64,000 nt of DNA from Pyrinomonadaceae bacterium MAG19_C2-C3 (GCA_024330265.1 JANDLT010000023.1:1-64000), one strand, 5' to 3'. Positions 53,601-62,734 are shown, counted from the first letter of the stretch. Notes: generated by a model not told the origin, from the sequence alone. Made by a program: numbers and translations.

Positions 53601-53959
53601 GTCGCCACTTGCAAAGTCAAATCAACGCGCTGACGGGCATTGATGGTGACGTTAACGTCGTTGGTGACGGTGCGGTTAAAACCGTTGGCTTCGACCGTCA
53701 CTTGATAATTGCCGATTTTGACGTTGACGAATTGGTAATCACCGTTTTCGTCGGTCGTCGCCGTTTGCGTGATGTCGGTGGCGACGTTTCTCAAAGTCAC
53801 GGTCGCATTCTGAACCGCCGCGTCATTTGCGTCGCGCACCGAGCCGAGAACGGTTGCGGTTTCAAATTGGGCGAAAGCCGTGTAACTAAATAAACAAACA
53901 GTGAAAAGTGTGATTGAAAGACGAAACAATGCTTTCGATAGGCGAATGTCGCTGTTCAT
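50633..53959 (-). CDS. Oar-like TonB-dependent receptor with N-terminal carboxypeptidase-regulatory domain
   Basis: A 1108-residue outer-membrane protein. A signal peptide (LTVCLFSYTAFAQ-type) is followed by a carboxypeptidase regulatory-like beta domain near 35-115 (GSVRDANDAAVQNATVTLRN; DENGDYQFVNVKIGNYQVTV). Then come a plug domain (LPLNGRSYANLALLAPGV near 153) and a long beta-barrel ending in the aromatic VKFSF. This Oar/TBDT class is greatly expanded in Acidobacteriota and takes up large or complex substrates. It lies between glpQ and glpD, which suggests that it imports the glycerophospho compound the cluster uses; that link is inferred. Confidence 0.88.
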   Translation of the reverse strand: MNSDIRLSKALFRLSITLFTVCLFSYTAFAQFETATVLGSVRDANDAAVQNATVTLRNVATDITQTATTDENGDYQFVNVKIGNYQVTVEANGFNRTVTNDVNVTINARQRVDLTLQVATATETVVVTDAATPLQTDSSELGQVIQRRQIIALPLNGRSYANLALLAPGVRESSTNSSIGGGGREAAFNVNGLRATMNNFLLDGIDNNAYGTSNQSFSSQVVQVSPDAIAEFKVQTNTYSAEYGRSGGAIINASYRSGTNGFHGAAWIFNRNTVLNAVGFFKPLGGTKPPLNRNQFGFTFGGPIIKNHTFFFGDYEGFRQIQKNLVYQNIPTLTQRQGILSVAVRNPLTGVTYAAGTPIPLTAFAQRVLNELPAPNLTGVAGNNYQELVLNRNFNNKYNVRVDHNFNDRFSMFGRFSYRKSNAFEAPNIPGPSGSNQNGFVDVLNKQFVIGSTYAFGNASVLDVRFSRSIIDAGKRPPLTGGASPFELYGITGLPDDPEINGGLTTQTIGGISQLGRQATNPQFQNPTNNDIRGSYAFVIGRHSLKTGYEYLAVNTAVQDTNPLLGLDTYTGQFSRPVGAAANNAYNLADFFFGLRNQYELANLTIAQIRQRFHFGYIQDDFKVNQKLTLNVGLRYEFGTPYYEKDNRLSNYDPVTNSILLAKDGSIYDRSLVDPDYNNFGPRLGFAYNLFNKTVIRGGYGVGYNYLNRLGSADVLGTNFPFITRAAVAQGAPDPTLNPLCVGSTFAANCFRTTQLGYPTSGLPNNVTLYVPRDNETASVQNYQLSIQRELFSNMVLDVAYVGNRARNLVILADFNQARPVTAAELLLPAAQRPSLQARRPIQGFGSISAVLPEGFSIYNALQVKLERRFSQGFYFLNSFTWSKTIDNSSQVLEEPNGNTGTPQNVYDIASNRGIGAYDQPFNNTTSFVLEVPFGRGHRFGNNLNPVLDSILGGWNLNGVNTITSGQPITFRYGPSPVTNNLPSFLGGVALRPNLICDPTNRESRPDPRTGYFVRSCLTTPTPDQPFGNAGRNIARSDKFFQFDLGVHKQFQLPINEATRLELRAEFFNLFNHTNFQAANSDINSPAFGNINSTFPARQIQLAVKFSF

Positions 53960-54042
53960 AAGAATCTCCTTTAAGGTTTCTTAATTTGTTTGGGGGTTAA
54001 ACTCTAGCGATGCGGCTCGCGTGAAGTGCTTTGCAAAGGAAG

Positions 54043-55752
54043 TTACTTAACTTGAGCTACCAACGGACTCACGCGCTCAATAACCGCGCGTTGCTCGTTC
54101 GCAGCGTTCTGTTTAGTCGTCGCTTCGCCGTTGCGAAACGCCTGTGTGATGGCAATATGACTTTGATATTCAAGCATCTCAATCGCCGTGCGTTCGGACG
54201 ACCAATCGAGTTCTTGCGCGAGGAGTGAAGCGACGTGCGGTGCTGCGCTCTGTCCTTGATCTTCGGAGAAACCGAGCAGCGTGCGCCGCAACAGAAAATC
54301 AATCAAGCGGCTGCACTGCTCATGTCGCACGGCGTACAACGCTTGCGCGGCGATGTCATGAGTGTAAGGCGAGAGTCGCTCGCATAAATTCACATCTGAA
54401 GCGGCGAGATTGATGACATGTGTGGCGCATGTGCCGTAGAGGTTGAATAGATGTTCAACCGTTTCAGACGTTAATCCGGCATTCGTCGCGGTACGTTCGA
54501 CATCAGTGGGAAGATTTTTACCGCGCGCACCGGGAAGTGGTAGTTGTGCGGTTTGACATGCGGCGGAGTGGTTCAGCTTCAGGCAGACCGCATCCGTCGC
54601 GTCTTCGGCAATCTGGCGGTAGCCCGTGAGTTTGCCGCCCATGACGGAAATCAAGTTACGCGCCCCCGACTCTTTACCGTTGACGATGCGGTGCATACGC
54701 GACACGGACGATTCAGAGCCGTTCTTTTTCACCAGCGCGCGAACGCCTGCGTTGCTGTAATAAATCTTATCTGTATCGAACGCGGGGAAATAATGAGCGA
54801 CGGACTTTATCGTGTAAGCCGCATCATCCTGTGTCGCATGAGCCGTCGCCGGGTCGCCTGTGAAATCCGTATCGGTTGTGCCAAGCCAGCCGAAGCCGAG
54901 CCACGGAATCACGAACATCAAGCGATTATCAAGCGGCGAAAACAGGACTATGGCGCGTCGCGTCAGGGGCGGACAAGTCAGATGTATGCCTTTCGTAGTG
55001 CGTATGGAATTTGCCGGTTGATGCGTTAAAGCACCTGCCACACCGTCAAACCACGCACCCGAAGCATTGACGATAACGCGGGCTTTAACTTCAAATTCTT
55101 CACCGGACTCACACAGCAAATCGCGCACGCGCACACCGCAAATTTCGCCATCTTCGCGCACGGCACCAACGACATCCGCGTAATTGAAAGATTGCGCTTT
55201 GTATTCAGCGGCATCAATGATGTTTTCAATGCACAAACGTTCGGGCGAATTTGCCTGAGCATCGTAATAAAGCATCGCACCTTGCAAGCCTTCACGCCGC
55301 AGAGCCGGTTCTATCTCAAGCAATTCGTCGCGCGACAACGAACGATGATTCGGCAAGCTTTTATCAAAGCTCAACAAATCATAAAGCGTCATCCCGATTC
55401 TCATCTTCCAGCGATAGAATGACGTGTTTCGATAAAACGGCATGACAAATTCTAGCGGGCGGACGAGGTGCGGGGCGATACGTAAGAGCGTTTCGCGTTC
55501 GCGCAAATCCATTCGCACAAGGCGAAAATCAAGCATCTCCAAATAGCGTAACCCACCGTGAATCAAGCGCGTTGAACCGGCGGTCGTGCCGCTCCCGAAA
55601 TCTCGTTTTTCAAAAAGCGCGACACGCAAACCGCGCAATGCCGCATCGCGCGCAATCCCTGCGCCGATGATGCCGCCGCCGATGACCACTACGTCGAATT
55701 CCTCGCCGCGCAGCCGCGCAAATTTGGAGATACGCACTTGTGAGCTAAACAT
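54043..55752 (-). CDS. glpD: Aerobic glycerol-3-phosphate dehydrogenase
   Basis: An FAD enzyme that oxidises glycerol-3-phosphate to dihydroxyacetone phosphate and passes electrons to quinone at the inner membrane. It has 569 residues, with the FAD-binding DVVVIGGGIIGAGIARDAAL near 20, LFEKRDFGSGTTAGSTRLIH near 46, HGGLRYLE near 65, and GWLGTTDTDFTGDPATA near 275. The C-terminal helical domain (EQCSRLIDFLLRRTLLGF) is complete. The promoter and a candidate operator lie directly upstream. Confidence 0.95.
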   Translation of the reverse strand: MFSSQVRISKFARLRGEEFDVVVIGGGIIGAGIARDAALRGLRVALFEKRDFGSGTTAGSTRLIHGGLRYLEMLDFRLVRMDLRERETLLRIAPHLVRPLEFVMPFYRNTSFYRWKMRIGMTLYDLLSFDKSLPNHRSLSRDELLEIEPALRREGLQGAMLYYDAQANSPERLCIENIIDAAEYKAQSFNYADVVGAVREDGEICGVRVRDLLCESGEEFEVKARVIVNASGAWFDGVAGALTHQPANSIRTTKGIHLTCPPLTRRAIVLFSPLDNRLMFVIPWLGFGWLGTTDTDFTGDPATAHATQDDAAYTIKSVAHYFPAFDTDKIYYSNAGVRALVKKNGSESSVSRMHRIVNGKESGARNLISVMGGKLTGYRQIAEDATDAVCLKLNHSAACQTAQLPLPGARGKNLPTDVERTATNAGLTSETVEHLFNLYGTCATHVINLAASDVNLCERLSPYTHDIAAQALYAVRHEQCSRLIDFLLRRTLLGFSEDQGQSAAPHVASLLAQELDWSSERTAIEMLEYQSHIAITQAFRNGEATTKQNAANEQRAVIERVSPLVAQVK

Positions 55753-55788
55753 ATAAGGAAAATGTGAGGCGAGGGTGCAAACGGAATG

Positions 55789-55804
55789 GCTTGTCTAGAC
55801 AAGC
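55789..55804. promoter_or_regulatory. Candidate HutC/GntR operator (16-bp perfect palindrome)
   Basis: GCTTGTCTAGACAAGC is a perfect palindrome, 37 bases before the glpD ATG. Its core GTCTAGAC is like that of sites bound by HutC-subfamily regulators such as DasR (TGGTCTAGACCA). It begins three bases after the -10 box of the glpD promoter and thus covers the transcription start, a classic repressor position. Confidence 0.65.
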
Positions 55805-55807
55805 GAG

Positions 55808-55836
55808 TTAATAGCAAGAGTTAAAGCCGATGTCAA
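55808..55836 (-). promoter_or_regulatory. Sigma-70-type promoter of glpD
   Basis: On the minus strand: -35 TTGACA (55836-55831), a 17-base spacer, and -10 TATTAA (55813-55808). The -35 is perfect and the spacing ideal. The start point would fall within the palindrome at 55789-55804. Confidence 0.7.
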
Positions 55837-55915
55837 GAGATAAATTCAAAAGATAGCGGGAAAATCGGCGGTAAAGAAATAACAGATGATTCGTCAACCG
55901 GTACAAAAAATCTTC

Positions 55916-55944
55916 TTGACTTATTGTATGGACATAACTACTGT
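55916..55944 (+). promoter_or_regulatory. Possible glpFK promoter with half-matching operator
   Basis: -35 TTGACT at 55916-55921 and, after 17 bases, TACTGT at 55939-55944. Between them TTGTATGGACAT (55924-55935) matches 9 of 12 positions of the glpD palindrome core TTGTCTAGACAA. It lies about 60 bases before the glpF start. Confidence 0.5.
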
Positions 55945-56001
55945 GCCGTCACTTCTCGTTCACGCTCCCTTTAAGAATTCCACTTTGTGAGGTTTGACTT
56001 A

Positions 56002-56751
56002 ATGAACATCTATCTGGCGGAAGTTATCGGCACGATGATTCTCATCATTCTCGGCGATGGCGTCGTCGCCAACGTGCTGTTGAATAAATCTAAAGGTCAG
56101 AACGGCGGTTGGATGGTGATTACGACAGGCTGGGCGATGGCGGTCATCATCGCCATTTTTTGCGTCGGGCGCATTAGCGGCGCGCACCTGAATCCGGCGG
56201 TCACAATCGCGCTCGCCACAATCGGTTCGTTTCCGTGGGCGCAAGTTCCGGGCTACATCCTCGCGCAAATCGTCGGCGCGTTTCTCGGCGCAATCATGGT
56301 CTGGCTCGCTTACTTGCCGCACTGGGCGGAAACCGAAGACGAAGCGACAAAACTCGCGGTCTTTTGCACCGCCCCCGCGATTCGCCGTCCTGTCCATAAC
56401 TTTATCTCCGAAGTCATTGGTACGGCACTTTTTCTGTTCGGAGTTTTGGCAATTGCCGCCAACGCGCAGAAGTTGACCACGCCGGACGGCATCAATCTCT
56501 CGGCGGTTTTCAGTCAAGGTATCCAGCCGATTCTCGTCGGCTTTCTCGTCTGGGGCATTGGTCTTTCGCTCGGCGGACCGACGGGCTATGCTATAAATCC
56601 GGCGCGCGATTTAGGTCCGCGACTCGCATACACCGTGTTGCCGATTGCGAACAAAGGGACGGGCGACTGGGGATACTTCTGGATTCCCGTCATCGCTCCT
56701 ATCATCGGCGGCATCATCGGCGCAGTGTCGTTCACCGTCATCGGATTCTGA
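56002..56751 (+). CDS. glpF: Glycerol facilitator (aquaglyceroporin)
   Basis: A 249-residue major intrinsic protein that lets glycerol across the inner membrane. The ATG at 56002 follows GTGAGG and gives MNIYLAEVIGTMILIILGDG. Both NPA half-helix motifs are present: GAHLNPAVTIALATIG near 65 and GYAINPARDLGPRLA near 200. Six TM segments can be traced. The Asp after the second NPA-Arg (NPARD) marks the glycerol-channel branch. It lies 23 bases before glpK. Confidence 0.95.
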   Translation: MNIYLAEVIGTMILIILGDGVVANVLLNKSKGQNGGWMVITTGWAMAVIIAIFCVGRISGAHLNPAVTIALATIGSFPWAQVPGYILAQIVGAFLGAIMVWLAYLPHWAETEDEATKLAVFCTAPAIRRPVHNFISEVIGTALFLFGVLAIAANAQKLTTPDGINLSAVFSQGIQPILVGFLVWGIGLSLGGPTGYAINPARDLGPRLAYTVLPIANKGTGDWGYFWIPVIAPIIGGIIGAVSFTVIGF

Positions 56752-56774
56752 CGCGCAAGTAAGGAGAGGCGAAC

Positions 56775-58295
56775 ATGACTCAATACATCGGTGCGATTGA
56801 TCAAGGCACGACCAGCACGCGCTTTATGATTTTCGACCACGCGGGCGGCGAAGTCGCGCGTCACCAACTTGAACACGAGCAGATTCTTCCGCAGCCCGGA
56901 TGGGTTGAACACGACCCAATTGAGATTGCCGAACGCACAAACACCGTGATTGACGGCGGGATGAGAAGGGCGAATCTGACTGCTTCCGATTTGGCGGCAA
57001 TAGGAATCACGAACCAGCGCGAAACAACCGTCATCTGGAATCCGAAGACGGGTCGCCCGTGGTACAACGCCATTGTCTGGCAGGACACGCGGACGGATCG
57101 CATCGCCGCCGAACTTGCACGAAGCGGTAAGGGCGAAGTTATCAGGAAGAAATCGGGTCTGCCGCCGTCCACATATTTTTCGGCGGGAAAGATTCAGTGG
57201 ATTTTCGAGAACGTGAGCGGCGTTCGTGAAGCGGCGGCGCGTGGCGAGGCGGTTTTCGGGAACACGGATTCGTGGCTCATCTGGAACTTGACCGGAGGAA
57301 CGGAAGGCGGCGCGCATATCACGGATGTGACGAATGCCAGCCGCACCATGTTGATGAATTTGGAGACGCTCGATTGGGATGACGAACTGCTTTCTTTCTT
57401 CGACATCCCGCGCGAGATACTGCCGCAAATCCGCCCGTCCTCCGACGCCAACCCTTACGGTATGACCGTGCGGCGCGGAGCTTTCGGCGGCGAAGTGCCA
57501 ATCTGCGGCGACCTCGGCGACCAGCACGCGGCGACCGTCGGGCAGGTTTGCTTCGCTCCCGGCGAAGCGAAGAACACCTACGGCACAGGCAACTTCATGT
57601 TGCTTAACACGGGGACGAAAATAGTGCCTTCAAACGCGGGGCTATTAACTACCACCTGTTACAAGCTAACGAATCAACCGATGATTTACGCTCTCGAAGG
57701 TTCGATAGCCGTCACCGGCTCCGCCATCCAGTGGCTGCGTGACCAACTCGGAATCATTCAAGTCACAAGCGACATTGAAACGCTCGCCAACACCGTACAA
57801 GACAACGGCGGCATCTATTTTGTTCCGGCGTTCTCCGGCTTGTTCGCTCCTCACTGGCGTTCGGACGCACGCGGCGCAATCGTCGGCTTAACGCGCTACA
57901 ACACGAAAGGACACCTCGCGCGCTCGGCACTCGAAGCCATCTGTTATCAAACAAAAGATGTCCTCGACGCAATGGTCAAAGACTCCGGCGTGCAACTGGA
58001 AGTTCTCAAAGTTGACGGCGGTGCGACCGTCAACGATACGTTGATGCAACTTCAAGCCGATATTTTAGGCGTCCCTGTGGTGCGTCCCGTCGTCGCCGAA
58101 ACGACTGCGCTCGGCGCGGCTTACGCTGCCGGATTAGCCGTCGGTTTCTGGAGTGACACAGACGAGATGCGCCGCAACTGGCAAGCGGATAAACGTTGGG
58201 AACCCGTGTGGAACGCGGAGCAAAGAGAAGCGGGCTACGCCGGCTGGCAAAAAGCCATTGAGCGCACATTGAATTGGGTTGACGTTGAAAACTAA
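56775..58295 (+). CDS. glpK: Glycerol kinase
   Basis: ATP-dependent phosphorylation of glycerol to sn-glycerol-3-phosphate. It has 506 residues with the FGGY fold: [20 protein letters not shown] at the N-terminus, [19 protein letters not shown] near 77, [11 protein letters not shown] near 98, [13 protein letters not shown] near 243 and the C-terminal FGGY signature region ([20 protein letters not shown] near 410). AAGGAGAGG at 56761-56769 fixes the ATG at 56775. It forms an operon with glpF; the product feeds glpD, which lies divergently. Confidence 0.96.
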   Translation: MTQYIGAIDQGTTSTRFMIFDHAGGEVARHQLEHEQILPQPGWVEHDPIEIAERTNTVIDGGMRRANLTASDLAAIGITNQRETTVIWNPKTGRPWYNAIVWQDTRTDRIAAELARSGKGEVIRKKSGLPPSTYFSAGKIQWIFENVSGVREAAARGEAVFGNTDSWLIWNLTGGTEGGAHITDVTNASRTMLMNLETLDWDDELLSFFDIPREILPQIRPSSDANPYGMTVRRGAFGGEVPICGDLGDQHAATVGQVCFAPGEAKNTYGTGNFMLLNTGTKIVPSNAGLLTTTCYKLTNQPMIYALEGSIAVTGSAIQWLRDQLGIIQVTSDIETLANTVQDNGGIYFVPAFSGLFAPHWRSDARGAIVGLTRYNTKGHLARSALEAICYQTKDVLDAMVKDSGVQLEVLKVDGGATVNDTLMQLQADILGVPVVRPVVAETTALGAAYAAGLAVGFWSDTDEMRRNWQADKRWEPVWNAEQREAGYAGWQKAIERTLNWVDVEN

Positions 58296-58303
58296 CAAAA
58301 CAA

Positions 58304-58407
58304 TGTAGGGGCAGGGCTTGTCCCTGCCCGTGTTCTAACAAACAATGTAGGGGCTGCCCGTGTTCGCGTCACCGAAAACACGGGCAGGGACAAGCCCTGC
58401 CCCTACA
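58304..58407. repeat. Boundary repeat copy 2, extended palindrome
   Basis: Left arm 58304-58331 (TGTAGGGGCAGGGCTTGTCC...) and right arm 58379-58407 (CGGGCAGGGACAAGCCCTGC...) are inverted, with a second partial TGTAGGGGCTGCCCGTGTTC unit between. The right arm and what follows it match 49273-49315. It lies between glpK and the second GDPD gene. Confidence 0.8.
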
Positions 58408-58457
58408 ATCATTCGTTCTTCATTACATCACATCATCTTCCGCTTGTTAGGAGACGC

Positions 58458-59429
58458 ATGACACACGACCGCAGAAACTTCTTAAAAGTCTTCGGTTTAA
58501 GCGTCGGAATCATCGCTACTGAAGTCTTGTCGCCGGCACAACAGCGAGCGATAGCGAAGCCTTCGACGACGGCACGAAAAATCCTCGTGGCACATCGAGG
58601 TGCTTCCGCCTACGCTCCCGAACACACGCTCGAATCTTACAGCCTCGCACTCAAACAGAACGCGGATTATGTCGAACAAGATTTACAAATCACGCGCGAC
58701 AGCGAACTTATTTGCCTTCATGATTTGACGCTCGAACGCACCACAAACGTTAAGGACATTTTCCCATCGCGCTTTCGGGAAGAACTCGTTGATGATAAGA
58801 CCATGCGCCGATGGTACGTCTCTGATTTCACTCTAAGAGAGATTAAGCAACTCGACGCCGGTTCGTGGTTTGATGTGAAATTCAAGGGTGCGCGCGTCCC
58901 GACCTTTCAGGAAGCGATTGATCTCGTGCGCGGCAAAGCCGGACTCTATCCCGAAACCAAAGCTCCCGAAGTCTACGGCAAACGCGGCTTCAACATGGAG
59001 CGTCTGCTCCTCGACGCACTAAGGAAGAACCGCCTCGACAGTTCGCGCGCCGCGCGTCACACGCCCGTCATCATCCAATCCTTCAGCCCCGAAAGTTTGC
59101 GAAAATTATCCGGCGCGCTGAAAACAAAATTGCCTTTGGTCTTGCTCGTTGGCGAGGAAAATCCCGCGCGCTGGCTGACGGCGACGGGACTCGCGGAAGC
59201 GAAAGGGTTCACGAGCGGCATCGCTCCGGCGAAAGCTTTGCTCGACACAAACCTCGTTACGCAAGCTCATGCTCTTGGTTTAAGCGTCACGCCTTACACC
59301 TTTCGCTCGCGCAACACGGGACGCTTCAAAACCGTCAATCAAGAAATGAGTTATTACCTTTATGACTTGGGTGTTGACGCTCTATTTACCGATAACCCGG
59401 ACTTGTTTCCGCGTGCGCCGGTGGACTAA
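58458..59429 (+). CDS. glpQ: Glycerophosphodiester phosphodiesterase, Tat-exported
   Basis: A 323-residue second GDPD. The N-terminus [20 protein letters not shown] contains a twin-arginine RRxFLK signal, so it should be exported folded, unlike the Sec-type copy at 49336. Catalytic features are intact: [18 protein letters not shown] near 45 (ENT reads EHT, but the Glu is kept), [20 protein letters not shown] near 70 and [15 protein letters not shown] near 168. TAGGAGACG just upstream supports the start. It follows glpFK on the same strand after a repeat and may be cotranscribed. Confidence 0.92.
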   Translation: MTHDRRNFLKVFGLSVGIIATEVLSPAQQRAIAKPSTTARKILVAHRGASAYAPEHTLESYSLALKQNADYVEQDLQITRDSELICLHDLTLERTTNVKDIFPSRFREELVDDKTMRRWYVSDFTLREIKQLDAGSWFDVKFKGARVPTFQEAIDLVRGKAGLYPETKAPEVYGKRGFNMERLLLDALRKNRLDSSRAARHTPVIIQSFSPESLRKLSGALKTKLPLVLLVGEENPARWLTATGLAEAKGFTSGIAPAKALLDTNLVTQAHALGLSVTPYTFRSRNTGRFKTVNQEMSYYLYDLGVDALFTDNPDLFPRAPVD

Positions 59430-59484
59430 CCGAACCGCCCTGAAAGACATCTACTTCCAGAGCAAGATGAATAACGATACGAAT

Positions 59485-61764
59485 TTATTTCGTTAGCGCA
59501 CGCGCGCCGGTCGAAGCCCAACTCTTATTGGGTTGTGCGCCCATGACAAATACGAGGGTTGAGCCGTTGGCAATGTCAGCGTGATTGATAAACGGAGTCT
59601 TCAATGGTTTCCCGTTTAGCGTCGCAGACTGAATATACTTATTCTTTGCCGATTGATTTCTTGCAATGACCGTGAACGTCCCTTTCTTGTACGGCTTATC
59701 TAATGTGATAGTGGCTTTTTCAAAAAGAGGGCTGCCGATGGCGTAAATCGGACTGCCGGGCGTGACCGGATAAAACCCAAGCGCGCTGAAGATATACCAC
59801 GCGGACATTTGCCCACAGTCGTCATTGCCACTCAAACCGTCCGGCGAGTTATGGTAGTTGGCAATCATCGCCGCTCTGACCTGCTCCTGAGTCTTCCATG
59901 GCTGACCACTATAGTTATATAAATATGGATAGTGATGACCCGGTTCGTTGTCGTGACGATAGTGACCGCCGGAGAAATTCTCATCCAGCTTGGCGTTGAA
60001 TTTCTGCTCGCCACCCATTAAAGCGATCATGCCGGGAATGTCTTGCATCTCGCAGAACAGGTAAGTCCACGGACTGCCTTCGGTGAATCCGGGCTTTCTA
60101 TCTTCGCGCGACGCCCAACTCGCCTCGTCCCATGTCCCGTCAGACTTTTTCGGTCGCATGAAGCCCGTCGCGGGGTCGTACAGATTCTTATAGTTCCGGC
60201 TTCTTTTCATCAACATCGCATAGTCATCATTTTTGCCCACCGCCTTAGCGATTTGGGCGACGCAGAAATCGTTATATGCGAATTCAAGCGTGCGAGAAAC
60301 AGATTCATCCGTTTTGTCTTGCGGAACATAACCGAGCGTCTTGTACCAAGTCAGTCCGCCTCTGCCTTCATACGCCGTCCACGGTGCGCGATCAAGCCAC
60401 TTGTTTGCGGCATCACCGTCAGGCGGCGTCATCGCGTTCTTGTACATCGCCGCGTAAGCCTTATCGAGATTGAAACCCCTGAACCCTTTCACATAAGCAT
60501 CGGCGATTACGCTGTCGGCGTGTGTGCCAATCATGATGTTGCTGTAAGTGGGATTTGGCCATTTAGGCATCCAGCCACCTTCGTCATACATTTGTAAGAG
60601 AGAGGTAATCATGTCGGGAACACGCTCCGGCTCAATCAATAAAAGCAGTGGATGTTCAGCCCTGAACGTGTCCCACAAGGAGTAGTCGTTATAAGAAACG
60701 CCGTTGTGTACGCGGTCGTCGAACGCGCTGTAATACCGCCCGTATTCGGAGAAAATTCTCGGAAATAAGAGGGAGTGATACATCGCGGTGTAGAAGTTGA
60801 CTCTTTCATCTTGAGAGCCGCCTTGAATCTTGATTTTACCGAGTGCCGCATTCCAGATGCGTCTGCCTTCTGCTTTTACACGGTCGAAGTTCCAATCGGG
60901 AATCTCTCTTTTCAAGTTGTCTCTGGCTTGGTCAAGGCTGATGAACGATGTCCCTATCCTGACCTCGACGACCTCGCCCTGTGTCGTGGGGAAAGTTATA
61001 TAACCGCCCGTCCGGTGACCAATCTGTTCGTTGCTTCCGGGATGAATCTTGTCGTCTTCCCATGTTCCCGATGACGTGAAGGGCTTGCTGAATTGAATCA
61101 CAAAGTAGCCCTTGAAGTTGGGCAGTGGAGGTCCTAATTCGGCGGACATACGGTCAGGGTTATAGCCCGTAATCTCGCGCGCATTCTGATTGATTTGGAT
61201 AAAGCCTTTGAATTTCTCGGAACGGCTGGCGGTGACGACGATGTGGGAAGTTTGTGAGGCGGGAAACGTGAACTTCAAAAATCCGGCGCGGGTCGTCGCC
61301 GTCAACTCGGCTTTGAGCGGTCTGCCCGCGTCGTCCATCTTGACGGAATAGTAGTTGGGCGCGGAGATTTCATCTTCATGGCGGAAGGGCAATTTCCGCG
61401 CTGTGTTCAGTTCTCCACTGTGAGGCATCAGGCTGACGTGTCCGTAGTCGCCCATCCATATCGCGGGCTGATGCGTGCCGAGAAAACCCTGTATCGTCGT
61501 GTCTTTGTAGTTGTACGGGCAGACGCTTATTTTGTGTTCACGGGTCATCGCCGTCCAGTGCGTCATGCCGAAGGGCGTGGTGACACCCGGTATCATTCCA
61601 CCATAATCATAGACGCTCGGTCCCGTCGTGCCGATCATCGGATTGACTTCATCAATGGGCTGCTGACCAAAAGCATCCGGTGTTGTCTTGAGATTGAAAA
61701 TGAAACAGACCGCAATCAACATTGTGATGAACGGGGTTGATTTGGACTTAATCACAATTGACAT
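59485..61764 (-). CDS. Exported GH92-family alpha-mannosidase
   Basis: A 759-residue glycoside hydrolase with a signal peptide (FITMLIAVCFIFNLKTTPDA). GH92 features: the N-terminal beta domain with VNPMIGTTGPSVYDYGGMIP near 40, PGVTTPFGM, SLWDTFRAEHPLLLLIEPER near 364, GGWMPKWPNPTYSNIMIGTH near 395, FTEGSPWTYLFCEMQDI near 570 and NDDCGQMSAWYIFSALGFYP near 655, which holds the catalytic acidic residues. GH92 enzymes are calcium-dependent exo-alpha-mannosidases acting on alpha-1,2 and other links. It stands divergent from iolB across about 100 bases. Confidence 0.93.
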   Translation of the reverse strand: MSIVIKSKSTPFITMLIAVCFIFNLKTTPDAFGQQPIDEVNPMIGTTGPSVYDYGGMIPGVTTPFGMTHWTAMTREHKISVCPYNYKDTTIQGFLGTHQPAIWMGDYGHVSLMPHSGELNTARKLPFRHEDEISAPNYYSVKMDDAGRPLKAELTATTRAGFLKFTFPASQTSHIVVTASRSEKFKGFIQINQNAREITGYNPDRMSAELGPPLPNFKGYFVIQFSKPFTSSGTWEDDKIHPGSNEQIGHRTGGYITFPTTQGEVVEVRIGTSFISLDQARDNLKREIPDWNFDRVKAEGRRIWNAALGKIKIQGGSQDERVNFYTAMYHSLLFPRIFSEYGRYYSAFDDRVHNGVSYNDYSLWDTFRAEHPLLLLIEPERVPDMITSLLQMYDEGGWMPKWPNPTYSNIMIGTHADSVIADAYVKGFRGFNLDKAYAAMYKNAMTPPDGDAANKWLDRAPWTAYEGRGGLTWYKTLGYVPQDKTDESVSRTLEFAYNDFCVAQIAKAVGKNDDYAMLMKRSRNYKNLYDPATGFMRPKKSDGTWDEASWASREDRKPGFTEGSPWTYLFCEMQDIPGMIALMGGEQKFNAKLDENFSGGHYRHDNEPGHHYPYLYNYSGQPWKTQEQVRAAMIANYHNSPDGLSGNDDCGQMSAWYIFSALGFYPVTPGSPIYAIGSPLFEKATITLDKPYKKGTFTVIARNQSAKNKYIQSATLNGKPLKTPFINHADIANGSTLVFVMGAQPNKSWASTGARALTK

Positions 61765-61867
61765 GAGAGCATTTCTCCATCAGTCGAAATAGAAATTGAC
61801 AGGACTGCGATTAAACTGCACTATCCTCGCTTTGTCGAGCATATCCCTTCATCGCGTAGATTCATTG

Positions 61868-62734
61868 ATGCCATACTCAAAAAAAGAATTACTTATTAAG
61901 CCGGGCTATCTCCCGTCTTCGCCGGAAGAAACTTTGGTCGTGACGCCGGAGTCGGCGGGCTTCGATTACTTGACGTTTCGCCTTCGGAAGATGTTGCGCG
62001 GGGAGAAGTTTTCGAGTGAAACGGGGGCGTGTGAATTGGGCTTGGTGGTCTTAGGCGGACGCTGTTCGGTGAAGTCAACGACCGGCTCATGGACTGAGTT
62101 TGGCAGTCGCGCACACGTCTTCGATGGCTTGCCGACCGCGCTCTACCTGCCAATCGAGACGGAGTTCACCGTCACGGCTGAAACGGATTGTGAAATTGCC
62201 TTCTGTTTTTCGCGCGCCGAAGAAAAATATCCGGCGCATCTCATCACGCCGGACGAAGTTGAGATTGAAGTCCGAGGCGGCGCGAATGCCACACGTCAGA
62301 TTAACCACATCATCAAGCCGGAATTTCCCGCACAACGATTGCTCCTCGTCGAGGTCTATACACCGGGCGGCAACTGGTCTAGCTATCCGCCACATAAACA
62401 CGACGTGCATAACCCGCCCGATGAAGTTGACCTCGAAGAAATTTATTATTACAAGATTGACCGCCCGGAAGGATATGCCATTCAGCGAGTCTATACGTCG
62501 GACGGACGCATCAACGAGACGCTCACCGTGCGCGACGGCGAGTTGGTGCTGATTCCCGAAGGCTATCATCCGGTCGTCGCGGCGCACGGCTACAACGTCT
62601 ATTACCTCAACGCCCTCGCGGGCAGCGCGCATTCAATGGCGGCTTCGGATGACCCCGATTACGCATGGGTGCGTGGTTCTTGGATTGAGCAAGATTCGCG
62701 CGTGCCGCTCGTGACGGGCGGCACAGAGAGATGA
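61868..62734 (+). CDS. iolB: 5-deoxy-glucuronate isomerase (IolB)
   Basis: Converts 5-deoxyglucuronate to 2-deoxy-5-keto-gluconate in myo-inositol catabolism. It has 288 residues from the ATG at 61868 (upstream frame discarded). Bicupin features: LGLVVLGGRCSVKSTTGSWT near 57, RAHVFDGLPTALYLP near 81, and the metal site SSYPPHKHDVHNPPDEVDLE near 175 with EEIYYYKIDRPEGYAIQRVY. Its stop overlaps the iolC start (ATGA). Confidence 0.95.
   Translation: MPYSKKELLIKPGYLPSSPEETLVVTPESAGFDYLTFRLRKMLRGEKFSSETGACELGLVVLGGRCSVKSTTGSWTEFGSRAHVFDGLPTALYLPIETEFTVTAETDCEIAFCFSRAEEKYPAHLITPDEVEIEVRGGANATRQINHIIKPEFPAQRLLLVEVYTPGGNWSSYPPHKHDVHNPPDEVDLEEIYYYKIDRPEGYAIQRVYTSDGRINETLTVRDGELVLIPEGYHPVVAAHGYNVYYLNALAGSAHSMAASDDPDYAWVRGSWIEQDSRVPLVTGGTER

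Noticed and set aside
56586-57527. 313-codon minus-strand frame
   Set aside because: Antisense to glpF and glpK, both certain; no family signatures.
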